A stretch of 29,095 nt of DNA from the NCBI GenBank assembly GCA_934717555.1, contig CAKUYY010000016.1:1-29095 (forward strand), read 5' to 3'. Of this stretch, positions 1 to 7,627 are shown in pieces. Under the pieces are notes generated by a model, which saw only the letters and a program-made list of their open reading frames with translations, was not told the DNA's origin and ran no database searches. The first letter of the stretch is position 1. The number at the start of each line of letters is the position of its first letter. Origin of the DNA: an uncultured Clostridium sp. GTDB lineage: Bacteria; Bacillota; Clostridia; Oscillospirales; Acutalibacteraceae. Position numbers and translations under genes: made by a program.

Positions 1-1467
1 GTTGTAAGCGTCGTCAAAGTCATACGCGCCTTGCAGCTTGCTTCCGTCAGTCTGTACCGTCCAGGTCCAAGTGGGCAGGATGTCCTGGGCGGAACGGTTA
101 TTCCAGCCCTCAGTGCGGGAAACCTCCCCGTCCACAAACCACTGTTTGCCGTGGCCGGTATTGAAGCTGGTGGTAAAGGGGGCCTCGGTGATCACGGTCT
201 TGTCCGCAAAGAAACGGGCCATACCAACCCACTCCCAGTTGTTGGGGTCCGCGGGATCCAGGGGCTCGTTGGCGGGATCACCTTCACTGCCTACATAGAA
301 CCGCTTTTCCTGTTCATGGAAATCCACCGGGTCTTTGGAGAAGCCCATGGTGGAGTTGGGGCAGTACAGGGCGATGGAAATCTTCAGTTTCCCATTCTCA
401 TCCACCAGCAGATGGTCACGGATCGGGGTATTCATGCTGTTCTGCTGTACCTCAAAACCAGCAAAAGCGTCGTATTGACTTCTGCCGGAATTGATCATAG
501 TTTCAATGGTAGTAGGAATCTTATGGGTAATATCGGGGTAGGAGGGAGAAGTAGGATTACTGTGGTCGCCGCCCCAGTTGTAGTTCATAAAGAACTCATC
601 CACCGCGTACAGGCCGTCCTCATCCTTTTCAATCCACAGTTTGTTCTTGTCGTTGACCGCGTCCTGATAGCTAACGCTGCCATCCTTGGCCATAGAGTCA
701 TACCAGTTAAAGATAATATCAGGATATTTCTTTTTCACATATTTCATCATATTGACCAATTCGCTGGCCACCTCTGCGGTGGAACCATAGGTCTCCTGAT
801 TGAAGAAATAGCCGTCAAAACCGTAATAGTGGGCAATTTCCACCATCTTGTCCGCCACCGGATAATTGCCGTTTTCGTCCTTCTGAACAAACTTCTCCAG
901 CTCCTCCAGACGCAGGCCGCCAGTGGTGTCAGGACCCCAGGGGAATCCCAGAGTAGCAGTAACCGGGACTCCGTTCTTATGGGCGGAATCGATTACATCC
1001 GGTGTGGGAACTACGAAAATACCTTCATCGGACCCTGCCCAGTATACCATGGAATTTACATACTGCCAGTAACCAAATGCATAGCTGTCAAAGGTATCAC
1101 TTCCCTGCAGGAAGGAATTGTCGTGGTTGGAATTCGCCAAAGAACAAACCATGAGCTTGGCTTCCGGGTTGGAATAGGGGTTGACCTGCGGGCCAGTGAC
1201 ACGATCTGTCTCCAGCGGGATGGTAGAGCGGGCGAATTTGGCGTCGGGATCGCTTTCCGGAGTCCAGTTTAATATAGTATCCACCTGAAAACCTTGAGGG
1301 GTAGGCTGCAGGGATTCATGAGAAGCATACTTCTCGTTAATTGTAATCGTCCCATCACCGTTTACTTCCGCAAACGCCCCAGGAGCGGTCGCCAAAGAAG
1401 AGGTCACTAACGCTGCTGCACACAGGATAGAGACAGACTTCTTTGACAGATGTCTTGACTTTCTCAT
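1..1467 (-). CDS. Secreted GH85 endo-beta-N-acetylglucosaminidase, N-terminal 489 codons (partial)
   Basis: Minus-strand frame open from ATG at 1467 to the left edge with no stop, so the C-terminus lies outside the window. The start is preceded by AAGGAGG about 10 bases upstream. Residues 1-33 form a signal peptide (basic MRKSRHLSKK, hydrophobic core, cleavage near AFA). The body reads as glycoside hydrolase family 85: WQYVNSMVYWAG near 134-145, PTPDVIDSAHKNGVPV at 154-169, and GFDGYFFNQET at 216-226. The last motif supplies the Asn-x-Glu pair (N223, E225) that GH85 uses for substrate-assisted hydrolysis of the chitobiose core of N-glycans. Expected to act outside the cell, releasing high-mannose or hybrid glycans from glycoproteins. 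Carbohydrate-binding or sorting modules at the missing C-terminus cannot be judged. Codon choice (many AAG, CTG, GCC) resembles the GH38 gene at 23716 more than the closer neighbours. Confidence 0.93.
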   Translation of the reverse strand, partial: MRKSRHLSKKSVSILCAAALVTSSLATAPGAFAEVNGDGTITINEKYASHESLQPTPQGFQVDTILNWTPESDPDAKFARSTIPLETDRVTGPQVNPYSNPEAKLMVCSLANSNHDNSFLQGSDTFDSYAFGYWQYVNSMVYWAGSDEGIFVVPTPDVIDSAHKNGVPVTATLGFPWGPDTTGGLRLEELEKFVQKDENGNYPVADKMVEIAHYYGFDGYFFNQETYGSTAEVASELVNMMKYVKKKYPDIIFNWYDSMAKDGSVSYQDAVNDKNKLWIEKDEDGLYAVDEFFMNYNWGGDHSNPTSPSYPDITHKIPTTIETMINSGRSQYDAFAGFEVQQNSMNTPIRDHLLVDENGKLKISIALYCPNSTMGFSKDPVDFHEQEKRFYVGSEGDPANEPLDPADPNNWEWVGMARFFADKTVITEAPFTTSFNTGHGKQWFVDGEVSRTEGWNNRSAQDILPTWTWTVQTDGSKLQGAYDFDDAYN

Positions 1468-1531
1468 CTTTTCTTCCTCCTTGAGAAATTCCACAGAATT
1501 GTCATAAATTTGTGGTTTTTTGTCCTCGATT

Positions 1532-1560
1532 AGTCTATCAAAATTTACAATAACACGCAA
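1532..1560 (-). promoter_or_regulatory. Candidate sigma-A promoter for the GH85 gene
   Basis: Reading the minus strand, TTGCGT at 1555-1560 and TAGACT at 1532-1537 are separated by 17 bases and lie about 65-95 bases upstream of the GH85 start. The boxes are imperfect and the region is very AT-rich, so chance matches are possible. Confidence 0.35.
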
Positions 1561-1576
1561 TCACCAAAAACATTAG

Positions 1577-1708
1577 ATTGTAGTAAAAAACGTTATATTT
1601 TTCTTTATTTCGACTTTTTAATGGTAAAAAGCAAAGGATATATTTGGAAATTGCAGTAAAAAACTTAGGTTTTTTTTAATATATATGGATATCTAAAATT
1701 TTTTACTG
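1577..1708. repeat. Spaced copies of an AGTAAAAAA box upstream of GH85
   Basis: ATTGTAGTAAAAAAC at 1577-1591 recurs as ATTGCAGTAAAAAAC at 1650-1664 (14 of 15 identical), exactly 73 bases apart, close to seven helical turns. A third copy of the core, CAGTAAAAAA, lies inverted at 1699-1708, and a weaker ATGGTAAAAAGC is at 1621-1632. The copies sit upstream of the candidate GH85 promoter and could be operator sites. In such AT-rich DNA they could also be chance. Confidence 0.4.
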
Positions 1709-1830
1709 TTTAAATTTACTAATTTAAATGTAATAAGGATACTTAATTCTTAAATATTTTGGTAACGCAAGCTTTCAATAGACAACTTCCTTCGGAAAAA
1801 AGAAATAGTATAGACAAGATTTCACTTCAT
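1709..1830. other. AT-rich intergenic stretch with no recognised gene
   Basis: Together with 1468-1708 this forms a gap of about 360 bases between the GH85 start and the next open frame. It is strongly AT-rich with stop codons in all frames. I see no RNA gene or terminator beyond the boxes listed separately. Confidence 0.5.
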
Positions 1831-2136
1831 TTATAATCCAAGTACAGTGCCCCTATTTTTTAAAGGAACAGGAGCTTCGTAAAGATTGGTTAAAAAGATA
1901 CAACGGCTATCTTCCCAGAAGATTGAGAACTTCTCTTCAAAATCTTTTGCAAAACGCGCGCCCTTCTCCAGTGTGCAGCTCTTTGCCCCATTATAATAGA
2001 TATTATCAAAAATACGGACAGGAAGCGTTTTATTGATATCCGCTGTCGGCTTGTCATTTTCCATTGATTTTTTCTCAAAGGTATCACTGTATTTTTCATA
2101 CCCTCCTGTCCCAAGGAGCGGATTAAGGGCGTACAC
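1831..2136 (-). CDS. Hypothetical protein or gene fragment of 101 residues
   Basis: Open frame starting at GTG 2136, with an in-frame ATG further in (MENDKPTADINK). I do not recognise it with confidence. The composition is protein-like (LPVRIFDNIYYNGAKSC, then FAKDFEEKFSIFWEDSRCIF), with no signal peptide or membrane segment. The IFDNIYYNG stretch faintly recalls the N-terminus of metallo-beta-lactamase-fold proteins, but no HxHxDH motif follows, so if related it is a fragment. No good ribosome binding site precedes the GTG. It lies next to a decayed AraC gene, so decay of this whole stretch is plausible. Confidence 0.25.
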   Translation of the reverse strand: MYALNPLLGTGGYEKYSDTFEKKSMENDKPTADINKTLPVRIFDNIYYNGAKSCTLEKGARFAKDFEEKFSIFWEDSRCIFLTNLYEAPVPLKNRGTVLGL

Positions 2137-2154
2137 CGATCTTCGTTAGGTTAT

Positions 2155-2413
2155 TGTTTGGGGAGATCCCTACAGTATGTCGTGCGCTATCGTATGGAAA
2201 AAGCGAAAAACTTCCTTCTTCCCTCGGACAACACGATGGAAACCATCATGCTATGTATAGGATTCCACCATTACGGATATTGGTAGCGTATCTTGAAACA
2301 AGCCTACGGTTGCTCTCCCCCCTGAATACCGCAAACCCTCGACAAAGAAAAGAGAACTTAATGCCGTTGTCTGGGCATTATCCCATAAAAATAACAAGCG
2401 CGCCTTGAACTGA
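2155..2413 (+). pseudogene. Decayed AraC-family regulator, C-terminal HTH remnant
   Basis: The + frame beginning at 2155 reads LQYVVRYRMEKAKNFLL, then TMETIMLCIGFHHYGYW, then RILKQAYGCSPP and, after a frame change, EYRKPS. This is the layout of the second half of an AraC/XylS DNA-binding domain (the recognition helix region before GF..YGYF, then the F/LK..YG.SP.EYR signature). It is interrupted by TAG at 2284-2286 and by a run of six C at 2317-2322 that shifts the frame by one before EYRK. No N-terminal part is found upstream. It may once have regulated the neighbouring glycan gene, but that is inference. Confidence 0.7.
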
Positions 2414-2446
2414 TTTTCAAAAACCATGTTTCAAAGCGCGCCTATT
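2394..2446 (-). terminator. Hairpin downstream of bactofilin
   Basis: GCGCGC-x-TTGAA at about 2398-2409 pairs with TTCAA-x-GCGCGC at about 2430-2441, with one mismatch and a loop of about 20 bases. On the minus strand it is followed by TTGTTATTTTTAT. It lies about 60 bases past the bactofilin stop and overlaps the tail of the AraC remnant. Confidence 0.5.
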
Positions 2447-2505
2447 ATTTTCACGATGCTTTATTTTACAAAAGATCCTTCAATTTTCTTCTGGTGTTTT
2501 TTGCT

Positions 2506-3243
2506 TTACTGCTGATTTTTCGCAACCGGAGTTTCAACAGCCGGTTCTGCTGCTATGGGGGCGACAGAAATCGGTTCATCAAACAGGTCTTCTTCCGTAT
2601 CGTCAATCTTTACCTGAATGGCTCCGCGCAGTTTGTCCCCTTCGCTGATGGACAGGCGACCAGTGGTCACATTACCTTTCAGCAGTGCATTAGACTGGAA
2701 GTCAGCCATATTTTCAATCTGCATATTACCCTTCTGCTTACCATCCATCAAGATATTATTTGCCGTTGTGTCACCTACCACCACGGAATCGCTATCGATC
2801 GTTAATGTGGCGGCAGCGATGATATTCCCTTGTACCTCACCGGCGATCAGGTCAATATTATTGCCCATAATATCCCCAATAATTTTGCCGCACAGCTTAA
2901 TATCGCCTGATGTTTCTACATTACCCTTCAGATTTCCAGATATCTCCACATCGCTGGTAGAATGAATTTCTCCTACGATAGAAGTATCCTTCGAGATCAC
3001 AGTTTTGCTGGCAGGCTGTGCATATACATCCCCATAGAAGGAATTTACGCTGGATGTTTCACTCTGATTTTCATATCCATAATCTTCTGTATGGACTTCA
3101 GATTCCGCTTCCGGCTCTGGAATTACTGCTGGGACGGATTCTTCCTGTGCTACGTTGGTTTGCACTTCCTCTTCCTCCGGTTTTGCCTGGCCGCTGTCGC
3201 GCAAGTTTTTCATAGCCTGCAAAAAACTATCCCTTGAACCCAT
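2506..3243 (-). CDS. Bactofilin (polymer-forming cytoskeletal protein)
   Basis: 245 residues from ATG 3243, chosen over an in-frame ATG at 3261 because GGAGG stands about 9 bases before 3243. The central part (roughly residues 85-200) is a beta-helical bactofilin domain: TVISKDTSIVGEIHSTSDVEISGNL opens it, followed by repeated short strands of the pattern G.I.GNI and V.G.TTANNI. The first 80 residues are acidic, rich in Glu/Pro/Val and probably disordered, and the C-terminal tail is also low-complexity. This is the normal architecture of the family, which self-assembles into nucleotide-independent filaments and scaffolds cell-shape or envelope enzymes. No membrane segment. It is a single gene with its own downstream hairpin. 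The partner is not evident from the neighbours. Confidence 0.9.
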   Translation of the reverse strand: MGSRDSFLQAMKNLRDSGQAKPEEEEVQTNVAQEESVPAVIPEPEAESEVHTEDYGYENQSETSSVNSFYGDVYAQPASKTVISKDTSIVGEIHSTSDVEISGNLKGNVETSGDIKLCGKIIGDIMGNNIDLIAGEVQGNIIAAATLTIDSDSVVVGDTTANNILMDGKQKGNMQIENMADFQSNALLKGNVTTGRLSISEGDKLRGAIQVKIDDTEEDLFDEPISVAPIAAEPAVETPVAKNQQ

Positions 3244-3554
3244 GTTTAGATTCCTCCACATCTTTATTCATATTTTTGACAACTTATCAAAGCAATTATC
3301 AAATCTAATCTTTTCTTTTTCCATCTACATCCAATAAAAAAGAACTCTTCCCAATTGACCTTGCTTTTCTTATCTCGTCCCACAATAAAATACATTGTAG
3401 CGACATTTTTCTTTGATAAGTGGCAAATCTCTCCATTTATTATAATGAGAATCCACAATCCTGTCAATCAATTTGTGACAGTGGGTTTCGCTGGGCGTAT
3501 AACTCCCCATTTTTTCACATAATAACTGTAAGAGTATTTTTCCGGGGTGAATTT
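3244..3554. other. Divergent intergenic region between bactofilin and an XRE regulator
   Basis: About 310 bases, AT-rich, holding the 5' regions of two divergent genes. A minus-strand open frame of 67 codons (3264-3467) is rich in Lys/Phe/Ile with no recognisable motif and is taken as chance. On the minus strand TTGTCAAA near 3275-3285 resembles a Spo0A box (TGTCGAA), a weak match. Confidence 0.4.
3461..3503 (+). promoter_or_regulatory. Inverted repeat and weak promoter upstream of the XRE regulator
   Basis: CTGTCA at 3461-3466 and TGACAG at 3476-3481 form a 6-base inverted repeat with a 9-base spacer. It overlaps TTGTGA (3473-3478), which with TATAAC (3498-3503) gives a poor promoter with 19-base spacing. 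The placement would suit autoregulation by the XRE protein, but this is inference. Confidence 0.3.
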
Positions 3555-3887
3555 ATGTATTCTTTTGGTAAAAGGGTGCGGCAGGCCCGCACACAATCTC
3601 AGATCTCACAGGTAAATCTGGCCAAAAAAATTGGAGTAGCTAAGTCCAGCCTTTCCCTATATGAAAGCGACAAGCGGGAACCTTCCATCCACACCATACG
3701 AAACATTGCCAAAACACTGGAAATCAGCGCGGACTATTTGCTGGGTTTGGAAGAGGAACCTTCTTTTTCCCTATCTGAATTTGAGAAACAGTTAATCATA
3801 GCCTTTCGTCAAACACCGGACATGCAAAAAGCAGTTTGCCTTCTCCTGGGAGTATCCCCAGGAGATTGGTTTATTTCCCTTCCTTAA
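3555..3887 (+). CDS. XRE-family helix-turn-helix transcriptional regulator
   Basis: 110 residues from ATG 3555, preceded by GGGGTGA. The frame stays open upstream, but the homologous region begins at MYSFGKRVRQART. Residues 4-60 are a classic Cro/C1-type HTH: RVRQARTQSQISQVNLAKKIGVAKSSLSLYES, then KREPSIHTIRNIAKTLEISADYLLGL. The last 45 residues form a short C-terminal extension (FEKQLIIAFRQTPDMQKAV) seen in small XRE regulators of Clostridia, with no metal-binding or peptidase domain. It is a DNA-binding repressor type with unknown target. It is flanked by a strong terminator, so it is monocistronic. Confidence 0.85.
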   Translation: MYSFGKRVRQARTQSQISQVNLAKKIGVAKSSLSLYESDKREPSIHTIRNIAKTLEISADYLLGLEEEPSFSLSEFEKQLIIAFRQTPDMQKAVCLLLGVSPGDWFISLP

Positions 3888-3926
3888 AAAACGGGACTGT
3901 CAAAAAATAACAGTCCCGTTTTTTAC
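3885..3926. terminator. Strong rho-independent terminator after the XRE gene
   Basis: AAAAAACGGGACTG at 3887-3900 pairs with CAGTCCCGTTTTTT at 3911-3924. The stem is flanked by an A run and a T run, so it can work in both directions. It begins at the stop codon of the regulator. Confidence 0.9.
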
Positions 3927-4091
3927 AAAGTTTTAATTAGGTGTCAGCGCTATCAGAACAAGCTTTATACAGCAGAAAGGAACTAATCTGTCTGCCTAAT
4001 AAACCGCCCGGTTTCCCTGTTGGAGATTTTCATTCACAAAATATAAAAATGCCACTTTGTGTTACGGGATAATGAGGAGCCTTTTCTCTTA

Positions 4092-5378
4092 TTATCCCTT
4101 CTCCATCTGATTCATGACCAGCCCGGTGATAAGCTTTGGATAAAAATAAGTGGATTTCTGCGGCATCTTTTCCCCTGCGGCGGCTACATCACGAATCTCC
4201 GTGACACGTGTCGGGTTGAGAATAAAGGCGCACTGAGATTCCTTTTTCTCAACAGAAGTGATGGCCTCCTGGAAATCCCGGGTATAGGTCAAATTGATCT
4301 GCTGGGCCATATTTTCTTTATCGATCCCGAACATCTTTTCCAAAACCAGGCTATGCAGCACGGTGACGTCCAAACCTTGAGTAGCGGCGCTGGCTTGGGG
4401 AAGGAGTTTCCGGACAGCGTCCATATCTTTCAGAACCAACAAAGTCCAACGGTCTTCTCCTGTATAGAAAGCAAAGGCTTTCTTTCCCTGCTGATAAAGA
4501 GCGTTTAATTCCCCTTCAATTGTGGAAATATCCGTCCTGTCCTCTACCTGGAAATATTCGCGGCAGGCTTGCTTGACAGCAGTCTCGTCGAAAGAAGACA
4601 GGCCCCTGACAAGACGATGGGTTGGAAAAACCACCAAGCCGCTGTTTTCCATATCTACCAGCATCATCATGACATAATCCACCGCGTCGCCTTCTTTTGC
4701 AATCCTCTGTTTCCGGCAGTCATCCCGGAAATTCAGCGCGGTCTCATAACGGTGGTGACCATCTGCAATATATAGTTTACGCTGCGCAAAATCACTACAG
4801 ATCTCCTGGATTTCCTGCGGGTCCGTGACAATCCAGAGACGATGGATTACCCCATCGCCGTCCTGCATCTCCACCTCGGGCGTTCCCTGGGACAGGCGGT
4901 TAATTTTATCCGGGGTTTTATGCTGAGGGTCCATATACAAGGAATAGATCTGGCTAAAGTTACAGAAAGTAGCTTTCATCAGCTGAAAACGGTCCGCCTT
5001 AGCCTTGGAAAGGGTTTCCTCATGGGGAAGAACAACCCCCTTGGAAAACTCCTCCAGTTTTACCCGGCAGATGATCCCTTTCACACGCATTGTCTTTCCA
5101 TGGGCTTGGAACTCCTCTTCATAGATATACAGCCCTTCCTGTTCATCCTGTTTTAAAACGCCCTGTTGTTCCCACTGGTGCAACAGGCTTCCCGCCTCCT
5201 CGTAAGGGTTTTCACCCCGGGGAAGCTCCAGCCGGATTACGTTATGCTCGTTTGTCTTTAAATACTGGTTTCTCTGTTCTTCACTGATAATATCATAAGG
5301 GGGACAAGTGAGTTGCTGAATGTTTCCCGCCGCCTGCGTATCAAAACGAAGGGCGCGAAAGGGTTTGATTTCCGCCAT
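4092..5378 (-). CDS. DUF1015 family protein (COG4198)
   Basis: 428 residues from ATG 5378 (MAEIKPFRALRFD), with AAGGAGAG about 10 bases upstream; the longer frame to 5447 adds 23 residues that are not family-like. DUF1015 signatures are the opening KPFRALR, CPPYDII near 24-30, HNVIRLELP near 45-53, a central LYIADGHHRYETAL, and a C-terminal IN.TYTRD followed by FILNPT. The family is soluble and cytoplasmic and long annotated as unknown. I recall reports linking some DUF1015 proteins to phosphorylation of free L-serine, and members often sit by serine biosynthesis genes, but neither is shown here and no serA or serC is adjacent. It has its own promoter. Function is left open. Confidence 0.9.
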   Translation of the reverse strand: MAEIKPFRALRFDTQAAGNIQQLTCPPYDIISEEQRNQYLKTNEHNVIRLELPRGENPYEEAGSLLHQWEQQGVLKQDEQEGLYIYEEEFQAHGKTMRVKGIICRVKLEEFSKGVVLPHEETLSKAKADRFQLMKATFCNFSQIYSLYMDPQHKTPDKINRLSQGTPEVEMQDGDGVIHRLWIVTDPQEIQEICSDFAQRKLYIADGHHRYETALNFRDDCRKQRIAKEGDAVDYVMMMLVDMENSGLVVFPTHRLVRGLSSFDETAVKQACREYFQVEDRTDISTIEGELNALYQQGKKAFAFYTGEDRWTLLVLKDMDAVRKLLPQASAATQGLDVTVLHSLVLEKMFGIDKENMAQQINLTYTRDFQEAITSVEKKESQCAFILNPTRVTEIRDVAAAGEKMPQKSTYFYPKLITGLVMNQMEKG

Positions 5379-5430
5379 GCCGGCCACTCTCCTTTTTATA
5401 TGAAAAAATGTCTTTTCGACTATTGTTTTT

Positions 5431-5460
5431 ATTGTAACGTAAAGCAATTGACCCCGTCAA
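5431..5460 (-). promoter_or_regulatory. Promoter of the DUF1015 gene
   Basis: On the minus strand, TTGACG at 5455-5460 and TACAAT at 5431-5436 are separated by 18 bases, about 50 bases upstream of the start codon. This is a good sigma-A type match. Confidence 0.7.
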
Positions 5461-5541
5461 CTGCCATAACGGAAAATCCAAAAGATAAATTATGGGGGGA
5501 GAAAAACATTCTCTTGTCGCCATAGATCCCCAAAGGCTTTG

Positions 5542-6564
5542 TTAAGCTGATCTTCCATTCCCCGGCTGGGATAGAAATGCTTCTGTCCTGACACGGACAT
5601 TCTGTTGTAAGTTGCGGTAGAAAAATTGATAATCATATAGATGATATACACCATCGGGGAACAGGGAACTCCTATAATCCTCCAGGGAAACATCTGGAAC
5701 CTTGAGGGTTCCCCGGGTTTCATCCAGATACGCCCCGGTAAACTGAGGGATCTCCCTTTCGATTTTGCCAGAATAATTGGTAAAGCAGGCTCCTTGGTTC
5801 CTATCTCGGCCCGCAGGGGTAGTATCAGTCCGCCAGTTCAAGGGATTGATCCCGAAGCTTTTGACTCCATTGGGAACCATAAGCGAATCCTGGGTTTCCA
5901 CCGATTCCGTATTAAAAGAAACAATTACACCGGTGTCATCCTCCCGCTGCGCCATTTTCAAATGAGAATATCGGGACAGGTCTTCCTCCGTAACCCTCCA
6001 GCCGATGCAGTAGGCGGCAATCAGCCGGTCGCTATATGCTGGATCGTCAAAATATTCCTCCATAAGCGCTAAGAGAATCTGCGATCCCTGAGAGAAGCCC
6101 GCCAGAATCAGCGGCTTGCCGTCGTTAAGTTCTTTCCAATAGTATTCAAAAGCCGCTGCGACGTCTCGATAGGCAATATCAAGATATGGGCGCATTTCTT
6201 CCTCACTCATGGAATAGACAGGAAAGGTCATCTGCCGGTAATACGGCGCGTATAAGGTTGCCGTATCCTCATAGATTCCGCGCTCCATATTTAGGGCTCC
6301 AATAAAATTTTCCTTGGTCTCTTCATCATCCAGCGACATATTATAATTGCCGGCTTGTCCCATATCTACAGTGGGACAGATCAAAAATAAGTCTGCCGGT
6401 TTTCCTTCCCCCTCGGCATAATACGCCCATGTACCTGGATCCGAATAGTCGATTCTGTCATCTGTCTCTTTCTGACATCCAGCAAAAAATCCTGTAAAAA
6501 TCCATATTGCCAAAAAAACACTTGCGAGTGTTCCAATAGTAATCTGTCTCCTTTTTTCTTTCAC
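5542..6564 (-). CDS. DUF3089 alpha/beta-hydrolase lipoprotein
   Basis: 340 residues from GTG 6564, chosen because AAGGGGGAG lies 7-8 bases upstream. A basic N-terminus and a hydrophobic stretch (10-27) end in a lipobox with Cys30 (FFAGC), so it should be a membrane-anchored extracellular lipoprotein. The rest matches DUF3089: LFLICPTVD near 59-67, YAPYYRQMT at 105-113, and the nucleophile elbow GFSQGS with Ser158. DUF3089 proteins have an alpha/beta-hydrolase fold with unknown substrates; esterase activity is a guess from the serine elbow. The gene is the same strand as DUF1015 and ends 163 bases before it, but DUF1015 has its own strong promoter between them. Confidence 0.85.
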   Translation of the reverse strand: MKEKRRQITIGTLASVFLAIWIFTGFFAGCQKETDDRIDYSDPGTWAYYAEGEGKPADLFLICPTVDMGQAGNYNMSLDDEETKENFIGALNMERGIYEDTATLYAPYYRQMTFPVYSMSEEEMRPYLDIAYRDVAAAFEYYWKELNDGKPLILAGFSQGSQILLALMEEYFDDPAYSDRLIAAYCIGWRVTEEDLSRYSHLKMAQREDDTGVIVSFNTESVETQDSLMVPNGVKSFGINPLNWRTDTTPAGRDRNQGACFTNYSGKIEREIPQFTGAYLDETRGTLKVPDVSLEDYRSSLFPDGVYHLYDYQFFYRNLQQNVRVRTEAFLSQPGNGRSA

Positions 6565-6600
6565 AAGATATCTCCCCCTTTCTAGTTAATTTCTTCCTAT

Positions 6601-6628
6601 ATCATAGGATACATACGCCCTCCAGCAA
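6601..6628 (-). promoter_or_regulatory. Candidate promoter of the DUF3089 lipoprotein
   Basis: On the minus strand, TTGCTG at 6623-6628 and TATGAT at 6601-6606 have a 16-base spacer. The -10 region lies within a small inverted repeat, TCCTAT-GAT-ATAGGA. Confidence 0.45.
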
Positions 6629-6694
6629 AGAAAACAACATGGAAAGAAAACAATATGGAATGAAGCAATTTATTGGAACCCTTCCTCTAATCAA

Positions 6695-6844
6695 TCAAAC
6701 ATGATCAAAATCCTTCTCCCTACCATTTCTGGCAAGAAACAGGATAATCAAATCTATCAAACCACCCAAAGAAAAAAGCGTATTCCTCAGAATATCCTGT
6801 AGGGTACACTCTTCTTTTTTAAGCCTGAAAGGACTGCCTCCTAT
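6695..6844 (-). pseudogene. Possible RDD-domain remnant lacking a start codon
   Basis: Directly after the stop of the PH-like gene, a different minus frame is open for 49 codons and reads RLKKEECTLQDILRNTLF, then SLGGLIDLIILFLARNGREKDFDHV. The pattern of L..ILRN, a hydrophobic helix, then a basic loop and DF resembles the C-terminal part of RDD membrane proteins. No ATG, GTG or TTG starts it, although an AGGAGG-like site is at its head, so a decayed gene or a frameshifted tail is more likely than a working gene. Confidence 0.3.
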
Positions 6845-7455
6845 TCACTGGAATGATCTGATGTCTGTCCGTGAGACAAGCCTTGACGCAAGGCATCCAA
6901 CAGGATATCCAGAAAATTATGAAATTCCTCCGCCTCCAAAAAACGCAGCTCGCATTCTACATGTTCTTCTTTTTGGATAGGCATTTTCCACACCACGCTG
7001 TGCCCTTTCCAAAATCCGTATCGGGTATGCACCTGCTCAATTTTATCCAGCGCAATCACCACCGGGGGAAGCCTATTCCTTCCATGATATAATGCATTGG
7101 TATAAAGATTCCTGTCCGTCAGGACTGTGTAACGGTCCCAGTCCCATTTATAATAACGGTATAACTGGCTGCAGATAACCAAGGAACCCAAGGTAAAGAC
7201 ACCCGCCAAAATCAGCCGGATAGAAAAATCCATGGCAAACATCCCCAATGCCAGCAAAACAATGCTGATCGCTAACAATACCGTCCACATAACGGACAGC
7301 ATCAATTGGTCCCCGCTTTTTTGGGAGGTATAGATAACGCATTCACTGCTTTCAATTTCCACTTGGTCAATCCCCGCCACGCTGGCCTTTCCCGGTTTCT
7401 TTTTTGATGGATTCTCATCCGGCCCTTTTTGATAGGGGATCATCGTATTAGGCAT
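6841..7455 (-). CDS. Two-TM membrane protein with bacterial PH-like domain
   Basis: 204 residues from ATG 7455 (MPNTMIPYQK), six bases after GGGAGG; another ATG two codons upstream sits too close to that site. Residues 1-40 are hydrophilic and Lys/Pro-rich. Two hydrophobic segments follow at about 56-78 and 83-105 (VMWTVLLAISIVLLAL and IRLILAGVFTLGSLVI). After them comes a stretch of strands and a final helix: RYTVLTDRNLYTNAL, VVIALDKIEQV, then EEFHNFLDILLDAL. This matches the general plan of bPH/YdbT-like proteins, in which a PH-like fold follows a membrane hairpin. I cannot name a specific family and the function is unknown. Confidence 0.65.
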   Translation of the reverse strand: MPNTMIPYQKGPDENPSKKKPGKASVAGIDQVEIESSECVIYTSQKSGDQLMLSVMWTVLLAISIVLLALGMFAMDFSIRLILAGVFTLGSLVICSQLYRYYKWDWDRYTVLTDRNLYTNALYHGRNRLPPVVIALDKIEQVHTRYGFWKGHSVVWKMPIQKEEHVECELRFLEAEEFHNFLDILLDALRQGLSHGQTSDHSSE

Positions 7456-7508
7456 TTCCATCCTCCCTTCCCCGCTTCCGTCACCACAATTAATCACTTA
7501 TCATCCCT

Positions 7509-7555
7509 TGGAAAAATATTCCTGAATCCCTTTATTCCAAACCGATATTTTTCCA
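7509..7555. promoter_or_regulatory. 11-base perfect inverted repeat upstream of the PH-like gene
   Basis: TGGAAAAATAT at 7509-7519 and ATATTTTTCCA at 7545-7555 are exact inverted copies with a 25-base loop. They lie just downstream of the predicted -10 box of the minus-strand promoter, covering the likely transcription start and leader. They could be an operator or an mRNA hairpin. Confidence 0.45.
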
Positions 7556-7566
7556 TAACCTTTTTT

Positions 7567-7595
7567 ATTTTAAACGAACAGGAAAATTTTGTAAA
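7567..7595 (-). promoter_or_regulatory. Candidate promoter of the PH-like gene
   Basis: On the minus strand, TTTACA at 7590-7595 and TAAAAT at 7567-7572 are 17 bases apart, about 110 bases upstream of the start codon. Confidence 0.5.
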
Positions 7596-7627
7596 CCAAA
7601 TTTGTAAAGATTTTTGTAGGGAAGTTG

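Noticed and set aside
31..1272. Long + strand open frame of 413 codons
   Set aside because: It is antisense to the GH85 gene, whose catalytic motif and signal peptide are clear; the + frame has no family motifs and no ribosome site.
5490..5723. Minus-strand frame of 77 codons at the end of the DUF3089 gene
   Set aside because: It overlaps the DUF3089 coding end in another frame and has no motif.
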